Assembly (NCBI GenBank): GCA_021234155.1
Contig: JAJEKV010000095.1
Span: 3,422,621-3,486,620 of the forward strand
From: Isoetes taiwanensis
Lineage: Eukaryota > Streptophyta > Lycopodiopsida > Isoetales > Isoetaceae
Reading direction: 5' to 3'
Length of the DNA stretch: 64,000 nt
This document shows positions 10,551 through 20,851 of this stretch, piece by piece. Position 1 is the first letter of the stretch. Every line of letters starts with the position of its first letter. The position numbers and the translations under genes were made by a program. Under the pieces are notes generated by a model that had not been told where the DNA came from, did not search any database, and saw nothing but the letters and a program-made list of their open reading frames with translations.

Positions 10551-10709
10551 AAATGGCGCTGGTGCGCCATTCGCCTCAAAATAGTGCAGTCGCGCCATTT
10601 GCCTCAAATAAGCGCCAAGCGCCATTAAGGCAAATGGCGGTTTGTGCTATTCGAGGCAAATGGCGCGCCGGGCTGCTATTTGAACAAATGGCGCTTTTCA
10701 GCGCCATTT
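10551..10709. repeat. cluster of AAATGGCGC hairpins, some decayed
   Basis: 10551-10572 has loop TGGT. 10579-10600 is AAATAGTGC-AGTC-GCGCCATTT. 10607-10652 holds two decayed forms. 10658-10681 is AAATGGCGC then a variant right arm GCTGCTATTT. 10686-10709 has 10-base arms and loop TTTC. Five or six stems in 160 bases is the densest cluster in the window. Confidence 0.85.
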
Positions 10710-10782
10710 ACTGTTTTTTGTCAATATTTTCTCGTCATTTCCGCGGGTTTTCTAACAATGTGTGTGTCATTGTATGCTTGCA

Positions 10783-11454
10783 GGAAAAGGACCTTGCAGA
10801 ACTTCCTCTGTGGTGACATGGTTGTTGCCAGGGGGCATGAACTGCATAGAGGGCACCTACATGAAAGAACATTGACTACTTTAAGAACGTCGTCGTGGAG
10901 GTTACTGAAGCCATAATTCCATCCCATGTGCTTCCCATTCCATGTGCAGGCGCAGATAATGTTGCTGAAGCCGTAGGCACATTGATCGAATGGCCTAGAC
11001 GTGACGTGAGAATCTGTCCAGATGCTTCACCTGTATCATCATCTGATACGGAAACCCCCAACCTGCCTAGTAGTTCCTCTACATCGTCATCACACAGTTC
11101 TCCTTCATCTCAGCCAATGAGCAACACGGAGAACTTGGTGAACTTATGCAGTGACAATGTTGTTGTTGGCAGTGAATAGAAGTATCATCCATGGGAAGGA
11201 TGTGGATGCACAGAACGTGGTTGTGCAAGTTACCGAGGCTGTGGTGCCAACTCACGTGCTTCCGATTGCATGTGCGGGTGCAGATAATATTGCAGAGGCT
11301 GTGGGCACATTCATCGAATGGCCTCGAAGCGATATACGTTTTCATGGCATTGATGCAGCCCATGATGAGACACCAAGATCAGACATGGGGACACCTACCT
11401 CACACAACTCATACATAGAATCTGTGGAGGCAGTATCAGATGCAGATGAAGAGA
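10783..11454 (+). pseudogene. tandem DUF8039-like modules (plant transposon-associated protein)
   Basis: After the acceptor at 10782 the sequence reads GDMVVARG, then, with a frame change near 10885, NVVVEVTEAIIPSHVLPIPC and VAEAVGTLIEWPRRDVR. A second copy at 11205-11345 reads NVVVQVTEAVVPTHVLPIAC and IAEAVGTFIEWPRSDIR. The pattern V-x-V...LPIP...EA.G..I.WP is that of the DUF8039 domain, found in plant proteins tied to En/Spm-type and other transposons. The first copy is followed by a Ser-rich linker (SSSSTSSSHSSPSSQP) and a stop at 11177. The second is cut by the inverted-end element that begins at 11455. Family assignment is from pattern memory only. Confidence 0.55.
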
Positions 11455-12603
11455 TAACCATCATTCATTTATTTTGGGATTATGTCTATTCCAAAATCGC
11501 GCCACATAAGCATTGTTTTCAGTGCATTTAGTGTTTTTTAATTCCATTTTTTGCATTTAAAAAACTGTAGTGTATGTTGTATATTTTATTATTTTCTTAC
11601 ATTTGCATTAAACAAGGCAAGGGAAAGACCCATTTGCTTGAAATTAACAGCAACAAGATATAGCATTACAACAACAAATATACTTGAATTAACAAATTCT
11701 ATATTGACATTACAACGAAAATAATCACTTATTTAACTAAATCAATCAAATATTAGAATATGTAAAACATAAAATCACTCTAATATATAAATATATTCAA
11801 AACAAATAATGGGATGTTTATACTTAATGGGATGTTTATATCTTGTTTTCTGGACCATCGATCTGGGGAATATTCTCAGATCAAGGGCCCTTAATTTTTT
11901 CCATACGCACCCCACGAAAAGTTTCAATGGTGCAAAACGAACCAATGGTTCGTGCCAAAACCAAAAAAAAAAAAGGAAATAAAGAATTGCAGAACCCACT
12001 GAAGGCGGCTATGGACTGCCGGAATGGGGCTTCTAACATGCAAATCGGGCCTTCGGGTCTGATTGCCGACACCCTCAGACTAATTTTAAGCTACTTTGGT
12101 GCATATCCGGCTTGGGTTGCTGCAGATCTGCACCTCCGATTATGGCGGCTATGGCCCCTTCCAGATTCTTGTGTGGCCCTATTTCCTTCAGGTCAATCCT
12201 CCTGAACCTATTTCGGCCAGTTTCCAGGCCAAACCGAGCTGCTTTAGATCGCCTCCCTTGATACCATCTTCGCTCCATGCCACAGCCCTGCCATCGACCT
12301 GCACACAAATCACAGATGGAATCGGCTAATTGCAACTCAGGCCCTGTCTCAGATCGAGGCAATGCAGCTCCTCAAGTCACCATGCCGGTCTGCTTCAACA
12401 CACAACCAGCCCAGACCTCCCCTGCGTTTGCCCTGTGCCTGCCTCTCCTCCGCTGCCCTTGCCAAAAAAAGAAGGGAGCGTCCCTTCTCATCCACGCCCT
12501 AAAAAAACGCCGCCAATTTTTTTTAAACTATTGAGCTCACTTAAAAAAAAAAGCACAAACGCATCACCCAAATAGAAACTTGACCCCCGCAACAAATAAG
12601 CAG

Positions 12604-12719
12604 CTCTCACCTGCACAAACATACCATTTTGAATACAATACCATACCAGAATCTTAGTCCCCTCTCACCTGCACAAACATACCATTTTGAATACAATACC
12701 ATACCAGAATCTTAGTCCC
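12604..12719. repeat. 58-base tandem duplication
   Basis: 12604-12661 and 12662-12719 are essentially identical, each beginning CTCTCACCTGCACAAAC. Confidence 0.95.
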
Positions 12720-14167
12720 CACCATTGCCAGAAAACCCTCCCCAAATACCAAACGAATTGGGCAAACATAATCACATCTTTTTAACAATCCCTTGTAGCA
12801 TTTTAGCCAAATAAAGCTGCAATATCTCTACAAATTAACAAAGGTGATGTCCTAAAAAGAGAAAATTGTGATAAGACGTGAGGGTTAAATCGCGCCAAGC
12901 ACGATTTCATGAGCTATGATAGTGCAGCTACACAAAAAAATCACACTTCTACGTGTAGCTATGCAGTAACGCTGCTTTAGAATGTAGAAAAGTTTGAGAC
13001 CGTTGTGCAATATTGAACCCACAAACTGCATCGTTTTCAGATCAACAGAACTGCGGCTCTTATTCAAGCACCATCTTCTTCACCAACCTTAGCTCCAATA
13101 CTTTCCACTGCAATAATACCCCGATGGATCTGCTCCAACCCCTGTTTGAGACAAATGGGCTATGGATGGCAGTTCCAGACTACACTTTTTTATCTCTTTT
13201 CTTTGGAAGTAACAGAAACCAACTAATTCCTTCTGCAGTATTCATCAGCAGAAGCATTAACACCAGATTGTGTAAACTATTATATATGCATATGTCTAGC
13301 CCTGAACATGCTTCCCTTCCTTATACTGGAGATATAGAAGAGCTACAGATGCCACAAGACTCAAAAATAGCTGCAAAATTTGCATCTGAGTTACAAATTT
13401 CTTCCATGGTGTGTTGAATCCCAGACTAGAAAGAAAGAAATAACCATATACAAAGGTCCTGAGCGCGGTACATGCAAGCAATATGACAACTTGAGAAGAT
13501 TGAATATATTCAGGCTATGAAAAGGGTATCAAAATCACATGAAACAGAGTAATATGACACTTTGGCAGCACCACAATCAGTGTACCCAAAATCTCATAGA
13601 TCTTTGAAAGATGATACAAAATAAGGCCAAAAGAAAACCTTACCAAAAGCTCAAAATCTGACCAGAAAATAGAGCAGCCAAGTTGCCCCATTTTCTTTGA
13701 TCTCTGCCGCTTGAATCTGCTCCAAAGCCCCTGTTTCTTCATCTTCTTCAGCTCTGGCATTACTATACTAGCTCCGGACAAGAACTTCATCTATAAATTT
13801 CGTCTGAAAATCTATAACTGTATAACTTGAAAATCAAATAGACTATGAATCTTGTAACCCCATCAAATATAGATTTCTATTCTGTTCTGCTCACCTGCGC
13901 ACCTGTGATTGCCATTGTTGATGTCTGCAATGAGGGCCGTATCTACATAGTCTTTCCATATTTTTTTTTTATCTAAGCAAGCACAAAAGTACAAACCACC
14001 AGAGTCTAAGAGACACCAGAGACTGCCCAACATGCTGCATATCTTGGTCACTGAGAAAAGCATATATCTTTTGAATAGTAATCCCCTGCTATTTGAAGAA
14101 GCACATGAAACCACCGGCTCATTGCAGTTCTATTTTCCACCTAATTCTCTTATAGAAGTGGCTAAAA

Positions 14168-14266
14168 AAGGCTTATTAAACATAGGCTCCAATTCCATAC
14201 AAAAAGCTGTCTTCAAATGGCTTATTAAACATGGGCTCCAATTCCATACAAAAAGCTGTCTTCTAG
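14168..14266. repeat. about 48-base tandem duplication
   Basis: Two adjacent copies begin GGCTTATTAAACATRGGCTC and end AAAGCTGTCTTC. They differ at a single A/G site. Confidence 0.9.
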
Positions 14267-15136
14267 TGCTAGAATACGCAGAAGCATGCTCGGGCATATT
14301 GCTAACACTGCAAAACCAAATCCTACAGAAAGAGCATGATTATTTAGAACTTGAAGGTGAAATTAAAAAAAAAAATAGAAGCAAATCCTATATAAGAGCA
14401 AAACTCATTTAACAATCTACTGACGAATCATCATAGGTGTTAGTTAATCATTGACTATAATCCAAGCAAGTATTCTGAAACAAAACTGCACAAAACTCCC
14501 CTGTCCAGGTCCAATTTTCTATGTTTATCGTTTGCTCCAAAATCCGACCATCTTTTTCTGCTGTTTGCAAAATCCACCTTCTTCTGCCGTTTTGCACATG
14601 CTATTTCATGTCATATTTTATACTGCAGCCATATTCCGTACCCTTTTCATGCCATATCCGTTGCTTTTCATGCCATATTCTTTGCTGTCCACATCCGCTA
14701 CTTCATGCCATATCCATTGCATTTCTATATCTCTCTAGTTGCACCTCACGCTAGGGCAGAAAAGAAAACGAAATGGAAGAGGGAAGCCACACTCTGGCGG
14801 AAAAGGAAGGGAAGCCACGCTCGCTCTGGCGGAAATGGAAAATAAAATGGAAGAGTGAAAAAAACGAAATGGGTGGGAGAGGAAAGAAAAAAAAAGGGGA
14901 GGAAAACAAAAGTGAAAAAAGGAAAACGGCTGCACCCAGGAGGACGCGTGAAAAAAAGAAAACCGATGCACCCAGGACGCACGACGCGAGGGAAATGAAA
15001 ATCAAATTAAGCACACGGGCGGGAAAAGCAAAAGCGGCAAAAGATGGCAACGACCGCAAAAAGTGACAATCTAATTTTGTCCCAAAATTAAGACATATTC
15101 TAAAAATATTTGAATGATGGTTAGATTGATCCATCA

Positions 15137-17985
15137 GTGGATTTAGCTACTCGGTTTGCTTGCAGAATACCATCAGATGATGATGAGCCACCACCTAGTT
15201 ACTCAAGAACAGAACTCTTGGAAATGCAGTGCCACATTCTCCATTCTTGTACTAGAACTAAATATGCAGAAGCTATAATTCTATTCAGTGATCCACAGGA
15301 TGCTGTTGATGATGAATTCTTAGGAGACATAAAGGTTGGCCTTTGTGTTGGAAAGGTGCTTCCTGAACTAATGAAAGAGGATCTGAGATGTCATGCTTGT
15401 GCAGAAAGGCCAAGTGACAATGCACTTGTTCGGTGGGAAAATAGCGATGTGATGCTGCTGGATGGAAGGACTGTCTCACAACATCTGCAAGCTCGAGAAG
15501 CTAAAGAAAATGAGGATATAGAGCTAGAATCATTTGAGGACAACATTCAGGCTCAATTCAAACGAAAGAGGAAGTATACTTACACACATAGGATTCCAAG
15601 AGAGCCCAAGGGAAAAAGCAAAGAGGAAAGGCTATGCTCCACAACTTCAATCAATAAGTTCATGAAGTCAAGCTCTTTGCAAAAAATACTTGCAACAAGA
15701 AACTTACCAAGCATCAAGTACGTGAATTAAGAAAAGAATTTTTATCCCAACCATACAATGCAAGGGTTACGTTTTTTTTTTACGTGCTGAGTGTGACTTA
15801 CACAGGAGAAGGAGAGGACAGGATAGTGCTCAAGGGGATGGAATTCTGTCTGGCTGGGTGGCGCATGGCTTTAGGTATCAGTCAGTCAACATTTTACAAT
15901 TGGAGAAACAGATTTGAAGCGGGTGCAAAGGTAGTGAACATGGTAATACCGGGCTCTAAGAAGCCTAGATCCACTACACCGCCACCAAATGTGTGCTAGA
16001 TGATTCATTCGAGGAGAATGTTGAAAGTACTCCCCATAGGAGCAAAAAAAGAGGTAGAGATGATGTAAGAGAAAACGTCACATAAAGCTTCCTTCCATTC
16101 TTAATAAGAAGCTTATACATAAAGAAGTTGGTGCAGTCGTTGAAGAGCTTACAGGAACAACTGTAGCCTTGAACTCTTTTTATAGTATATGGAAAAGGGA
16201 ATTTCCAGATGTTAGCATTGCAAAAAATACAGCCTTCTCTAAATGCAACATCTGCGTGGTAATTAAGCAAAAGCTGAAAAAAACAAAAGATACAAGAGAG
16301 AGACGAAATCTTGCAATTCAACGTCGGCCTCATATGCTAGAGCAACATTCTTGCAGAAATCAATATTGGCATTGGAGAGCATTGTCACAGCAGTCTCCAG
16401 AAAATCATCTATGTATAATACATGATAAGATGGATCAGGTTAAGACTTTAGTGCCTAGAAGTCATCATCTAGCAAAATCTGTATGGAGAGGTGATCACTT
16501 GAAGAAGAGTTTTTGACAGAGCTCGACTCATGGGCATGGTGGTCGTGCCTATGGTCATTTCTCACTTGATTTATGGAAAGATGATTCAAACTTCCACATT
16601 GGTTCACTTTCTAGAATATTGCATAACTTGGAATTGGTACAAGAGGACAAGATAGGTGACTTATGTGGAAGTAAGCCTACAGATTGCAAATGGATGCAAG
16701 CAGTCAAGGATACCAATCCTTTGAAGAACAAACTTGCTTCTATGGCAGAAGTATTGCCAAATGCTTCAACTACAACGAATCCTGAGGTGTTCAACCCTCT
16801 CCCCCGAAATCTCTATTTGCAACTTGATAATGCATCAGGGCAAAACAAAAATAGGTATGTCTTCTCATACTTATCTTATTTGACTTGGCTTAAGGTCTTT
16901 GATGAGATCCAAGTGGGCTTTATGATGGTCGGCCACACCCATGATGATATTGATGCTTTATTTGGAAATTTTTCAACCTTGATGAGTTCATCGGATGCTT
17001 TGACACTACCAGAGCTACTTTACTTGTTCAGCAAGTGCAATGCAAAATCTCCAATTCCATACTTTATTGATGAAGTTCCAAATTGGAAGGCTTTTGTGAA
17101 GGGATTCATCCCTGATAAGGGCCAACGCCTGGTTGGGCATACTGAACCATTGCTCTTCAAATTTAAGATGGCAGGAGATTGGCCTGTTATGCAATACAAA
17201 ATCGCCCTACACATAAAGAGTGGCTTCAGCCAGATTCTCCAGGAGTTAGAATGTGGAAAGAGGATGAACATGGTCAGCCAATGCTACCAAGTGGTGTGCC
17301 ACAAAATATTCCTCCTAGACCAACATTGAAGGATCTTCCAGGGTTGAAGGATAGCATCAACAAATACATCTCCCTATGGAAGGACATATGTAAGAATCAA
17401 GAAAGTAGCTTGTTTGCAAGGCAATACACGGCAAGTGTTGAGTATTGGAGCCAGCTTCTTATCTCTTTGGAGGATGTTGCTCCAGGACGTCCTCAAAATG
17501 ATGCATTTTGGCCACAAACAAGACAAGCTCCTCTAGAACAAACAGCATTTGTTCCAGAGGTCGACGTATCTGCCTTGGTCACACGACCTTTACCATCTTA
17601 TTGTGGCCCGTCAGATGGCCGTCCAGTGTTGCCTCTTGAAGAGTTTGATCCTCGCGTACATGTGACAAAGGGTATGTTTGTTCTAGTCAGACCTGGAGAT
17701 GATAACACTGCCACTTGGTTAGGATATGCAGAGGAGAATGCTGTTCTTGATCCAGAATCTACATATTTTGGCCATATTTTTGTATTGTGGTGGAAGCCTA
17801 CTGGAGGGGACTACAAAGACTGCTTGACTAAGCATTGGCGGCCTAATCCTTCCGATCCTTCAAGGTATGAAAATTTAGATGCTATTCATTATGCCTGGGA
17901 TGCCAATGGCAAGAGGCCGAAAACAGTCCAAATTCCGAAATATATTGTAGACATGTGGAAAGACATAGCACATTGTTCATCTTAA
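15137..17985 (+). pseudogene. DUF7869-type transposase-like gene, frame-broken
   Basis: Successive plus-strand frames read like one protein. 15137-15730: N-terminal region (LATRFACRIPSDDDEPPP) with a basic end. 15784-15999: a helix-turn-helix-like part (GISQSTFYNWRNRFEAG). 16080-16515: FYSIWKREFPDVSIAKNTAF, the Cys pair CNICVVIKQKL and HDKMDQVKTLVPRSHH. 16619-17200: LPRNLYLQLDNASGQNKNR and VGFMMVGHTHDDIDALFG. From 17179 in another frame: a C-terminal domain to 17985 (VTKGMFVLVRPGDDNTATW). The LDNxxGxNKNR and VGHTHDDID boxes with DxMDQ look like the acidic sites of an RNase-H-like transposase; DUF7869 proteins of plants carry these boxes. Frame changes near 15740, 16000, 16080, 16515 and 17195 break it. 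Exon 1 seems to start after CATCAG at 15136. Confidence 0.7.
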
Positions 17986-18149
17986 TACATGAGATCTTGT
18001 ATTTGTAATACATATCTTTCATCTTAATACATAAGATCTTGTACATTACTATATTTGTGATCATATATAACTGCTTACATCTTTAATATATAAATGCATA
18101 CACGATTCATAGATAAGATGGTCAGAAGTGCTTATATGTTGAACAGGTG

Positions 18150-18390
18150 ATTCATTCATCTTCAGGATCTGTAGTAGTGATCCCTGATATCTCATAGCTC
18201 ATGCGCGCCGGGAAGCCAAATCAAATGGATCATAACACGAATTGACGGAGGGCAATGAATCTCGGCCAAAGCTTTCTCTTCGGTAGGGATCAAGAAGAAG
18301 ATGTCTGTCTAGGCAACCAACAAGATCAGAGTGGCTCATTGAGCACTTGATCGCCTCGATGTGGTGAACAGAAGAAGGCAAATAATCCAT
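18150..18390 (-). pseudogene. tiny gene, copy A
   Basis: Unknown family. ATG at 18390 (MDYLPSSVHHIEAIKCSMSH...) in a good plant start context (CTCCCATGG). The first half aligns with copy B: IKC-x-MS-x-x-DL-x-x-C and a later MDP/LDP. One frame change near 18240 would restore the second half, RVMIHLIWLP and a tail ending DPEDE, matching RVVIHLYWLP and VDDE in copy B. About 78 residues if the frame were kept. It lies 266 bases from copy B, same strand, with a nearly identical 5' flank. Confidence 0.45.
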
Positions 18391-18426
18391 GGGAGATGAA
18401 TGACCTCTAGCCCCGAATGGAGCTGT

Positions 18427-18433
18427 TTTTATA
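18427..18433 (-). promoter_or_regulatory. TATA box of tiny gene A
   Basis: TATAAAA on the minus strand, about 40 bases before the ATG at 18390. About 75 bases around it are shared almost exactly with the region before copy B. Confidence 0.55.
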
Positions 18434-18655
18434 GTGAAGTAAAATTATTGATGTGAATTATTGGGGTGGACCGGTCATGCCATCGCTGAGCCGTATACAA
18501 GTATCATGTAATGCAGGTATGATTCTATCATGTACTCGATTCTATACATCACCTAATATTCACTATGCTTATATTATATATATCCTTATCGGATACACAA
18601 ATCATAAGTGCTTATATTATTATATCCTTAACGGTGTATCTGGATCATCACCGAT

Positions 18656-18898
18656 TCACTCATCATCAACACCGAATGAGGTAATGGCATTCAGCTCATA
18701 GATCTCCTGATCAGGAAGCCAATATAGGTGGATCACAACACGAGTGAGCTTCCTGCAAGCACTTGCAGGACCATCTGCTTTGGATTGCGGCCATGGATCC
18801 ATCTTGACACCCTTTATTGCGCAATCATACAGATCATTGTAGCTCATGTAGCACTTGATGGTTTGGATGTTCTCCGGACGATCAGGCAAGGAAGCCAT
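18656..18898 (-). CDS. tiny gene, copy B (intact, 80 residues)
   Basis: Intact frame: MASLPDRPENIQTIKCYMSY, NDLYDCAIKGVKMDPWP, LTRVVIHLYWLPDQEIYELN, ending GVDDE. No known domain, signal peptide or membrane segment. The same plan is seen in copies A and C: I-x-C-x-M...D in the first half, V-I/V-I-H-L-x-W near the end, and an acidic C-terminus. ATG context is CTTCCTTGCC after CTCCCATGG. That three diverged copies keep the same peptide pattern and the same TATA-to-ATG spacing supports a real coding gene. Function unknown. Confidence 0.55.
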   Translation of the reverse strand: MASLPDRPENIQTIKCYMSYNDLYDCAIKGVKMDPWPQSKADGPASACRKLTRVVIHLYWLPDQEIYELNAITSFGVDDE

Positions 18899-18934
18899 GG
18901 GAGATGAATGACCTCTACCACCGAATGGAGCTGC

Positions 18935-18941
18935 TTTTATA
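18935..18941 (-). promoter_or_regulatory. TATA box of tiny gene B
   Basis: TATAAAA on the minus strand, 43 bases before the ATG at 18898, inside the block shared with copy A. Confidence 0.6.
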
Positions 18942-19031
18942 GTGAAGTAAAATTATTGATGTGAATTATTGGTGTTCATTGCCATTATACGAGTACCATA
19001 CATGTATATGATCCAATAATTTCTATGTATA

Positions 19032-19113
19032 TACTATTAATAATTTTGGTGAGTATATACCATCAATAATTTTGGTGGGTATATACCATCAATAATTTTG
19101 GTGGGTATAAATA
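19032..19113 (+). promoter_or_regulatory. 26-base repeat array and TATA box in front of tiny gene C
   Basis: About three copies of AATAATTTTGGTGGGTATA lie end to end; the last runs into TATAAATA (19106-19113), about 30 bases before the start region of copy C. Confidence 0.5.
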
Positions 19114-19139
19114 TACATCAAATTGCCGTCGAAAGCAAC

Positions 19140-19402
19140 ATTGGCCTCCCGATCTAGCTATGACGATTACGGTCTTGAACGTGATTCTATCACTTGCAAG
19201 ATGAATCATGAGGACTTCAAGCGTGTCGCATGGCGAGATATACCGCTTGAAGGCGGCTCACCACCTTGTTGCTCTCAATCCTCGCCATTATCCTGATCCC
19301 GTCGATGTTATCATCCATCTCCTATGGAATAGAGAGTATCAAATGTTCATGATCGAAAGGATCTCTGGAGCGCCTTCTGCTAGTTCTGATCATTCAGAGT
19401 AA
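19140..19402 (+). pseudogene. tiny gene, copy C, start and frame damaged
   Basis: Same plan as copies A and B on the other strand. The place of the start codon reads ATTGGC where copy B has ATGGC, so one inserted T removes the start. The first half reads DDYGLERDSITCKMNHEDFK (compare IKCYMSYNDL). After a frame change near 19230 the second half reads YPDPVDVIIHLLWNREYQMF and ends SSDHSE (compare RVVIHLYWLP). Inverted to A and B. Confidence 0.45.
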
Positions 19403-20851
19403 TAGTAGAAGAATAATAGTACTTGTTATCTTATTGTAATCTGGTTGTGTTAGTATACAACAGGTATACATAACCTTTTGTGATACACATAACCGTAATA
19501 TATGTATTGATGTATACTAGTATACACATGTATACATAACCTTATGTAATACACATAACCATACTATAAGTATTGAGGTATACATAACCCTCCAAGTATA
19601 CTATATAAAAATTATTCCAACTTGTCTTCAGAATTCCAACTTTAATGAAACTCTGCTTTTTAGTGAGTTGGCATGATGATGGCTTCAATTTTTTTTTTTT
19701 TTTTTGAAGGAACGAAAAACATTTATTCAAAAAATTGGAAGAGTTTAAACAGAAGTAATCCCTCAAGGATTAGATAACAATACAACACCATTGCATCTTC
19801 CTTGGAAAGATTACTATAGGAGAAACTCAACATCTTCATCTTTCCAATTCCAATGCAAGATATAAAGACCCTTTCTAGTCAGATAGAATGCAGCACACGG
19901 TGTCCACTACAAAAGCTAAAGGATAGAAAGAAGAGTAACCAAATCTTGAAGTTTGCCATGCTGATTCACATCCTTCAAAAACAAATCTTGTAGCACAATC
20001 CTCAAATGCTGCCAGATACTAAGGTATAGCATTGTCTTAGCAGAAATAGGCATTCTGAGGCATATCAGTACCTGAGTGATGTTGGGCATATCAGAACCCA
20101 AGATAAGAACATATTGGGCATATCAGTATCCCATTTTAGGCATAAGAGCACCTGAATAGTGGTAGATATAGTATCAAGATTAAAAAGAACTCAAGCATGG
20201 CAATACTTGAGTTAAATATGGGCATATTTTATCTGTCATCATGCTTTAGAGTGCTGCAAGAAAGGCTCTAGAAGATTGTTCATCATCAAAACAGAAACAA
20301 GCTTTGCCATTAATCATTCTAAACTAAATAGCTGATCTTTCTCGCTAGGTAAGAAAGAATGGAGCACCTAGCCAGCATAAACCATCTTGCTACCAAATCA
20401 CATAATAAGATAATCCCTGCTTATAGAAAATATCATGGCTTTTCTTCGTGATGACCTTCATTTGCAGCTTCTTTTCTTCGCCTTATAGGCCAATATCCCA
20501 TACACGGGCATACCCTTTTGGCATGACAAAATCCGAGGAAGAAGTCATAGCAATTCACAAAAGATAGTGAATCACCAAAGAAAGAGTCCACGTTAGTGGA
20601 ATACCTACTGTAAACAGAGGAAAAAGATCATGACCACCTGAGAAAAATCGAGATACTAACTGCAGCAGATTAGAAGCTTTGATTGTGGATAGCAGGATGG
20701 AATCGCTACGCTCGCATCAGAAGAAACCTCAATCGGTGCATTTTCCGCTATAAGGTTCAGCCAAGAAAGGGAGGCTGTCGCCTACCTAGCCGCTTCCGCT
20801 CAGCGCCATGAAAGAAAACCATCCCATCATTTTTAAGTTTTGCCTCAAATA
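19403..20851. other. spacer with TA-rich repeats and a retroelement-like poly-T
   Basis: No gene seen. 19450-19600 holds two copies (about 68-base spacing) of GTATACATAACCTTNTGT plus TACACATAACC. A T-run at 19689-19706 followed by GAAGGAACGAAAAACATTTA looks like the tail of a minus-strand retroelement. From 20020 to 20220 the word GGCATATCAG recurs. Confidence 0.4.

Larger units (their letters stand above)
8730..10782. other. gene-poor region between the methyltransferase-like gene and the DUF8039-like module
   Basis: No believable coding region. It holds the hairpin clusters, GGCGCTAGAGAGAGAA repeats (about 9405-9465), a CCGTCCGCC/TTGAATTTTAAA block (9580-9765), GGCGCTT-rich repeats (9990-10190) and a TAATCTGTAG block (10295-10520). 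Near 8890-9020 short stretches of CTCGACTGGCGA-like sequence recur in both orientations. The stretch 10721-10782 is T-rich and ends in TGCTTGCAG, a good splice acceptor for the exon that follows. Confidence 0.45.
11455..15123. mobile_element. inverted-end element 1 (3.7 kb)
   Basis: The left end starts TAACCATCATTCA and goes on TTTTGGGATTATGTCT. The right end, reverse-complemented, starts TAACCATCATTCA and goes on AGAATATGTCTTAATTTTGG. The same two ends, in swapped positions, bound 60,072-61,731. The inside has no recognisable transposase. It carries an AAATCGCGCC word just inside the left end, a hairpin at about 12,887-12,907 (AAATCGCG...CACGATTT), two local tandem duplications, and a purine-rich GGCGGAAA block at the right side. 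TA flanks both ends but belongs to a symmetric TTA/TAA context, so the target duplication cannot be fixed. Likely a non-autonomous DNA transposon. Confidence 0.65.

Noticed and set aside
10275-10625. Minus-strand Tyr/Thr-rich open frame
   Set aside because: It is the translation of the TAATCTGTAG repeat.
5355-10709. CRISPR-like array
   Set aside because: The palindromes have irregular spacing, no unique spacers of constant length, and the DNA is plant nuclear.
11455-15131. Idea that the inverted-end elements supply splice acceptors to nearby exons
   Set aside because: Both elements end shortly before an exon, but on different element ends, so position alone does not support a shared role.
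14735-15134. Overlapping minus-strand frames rich in Phe, Ser and Pro
   Set aside because: They mirror a purine-rich low-complexity strand at the end of element 1; no family features.
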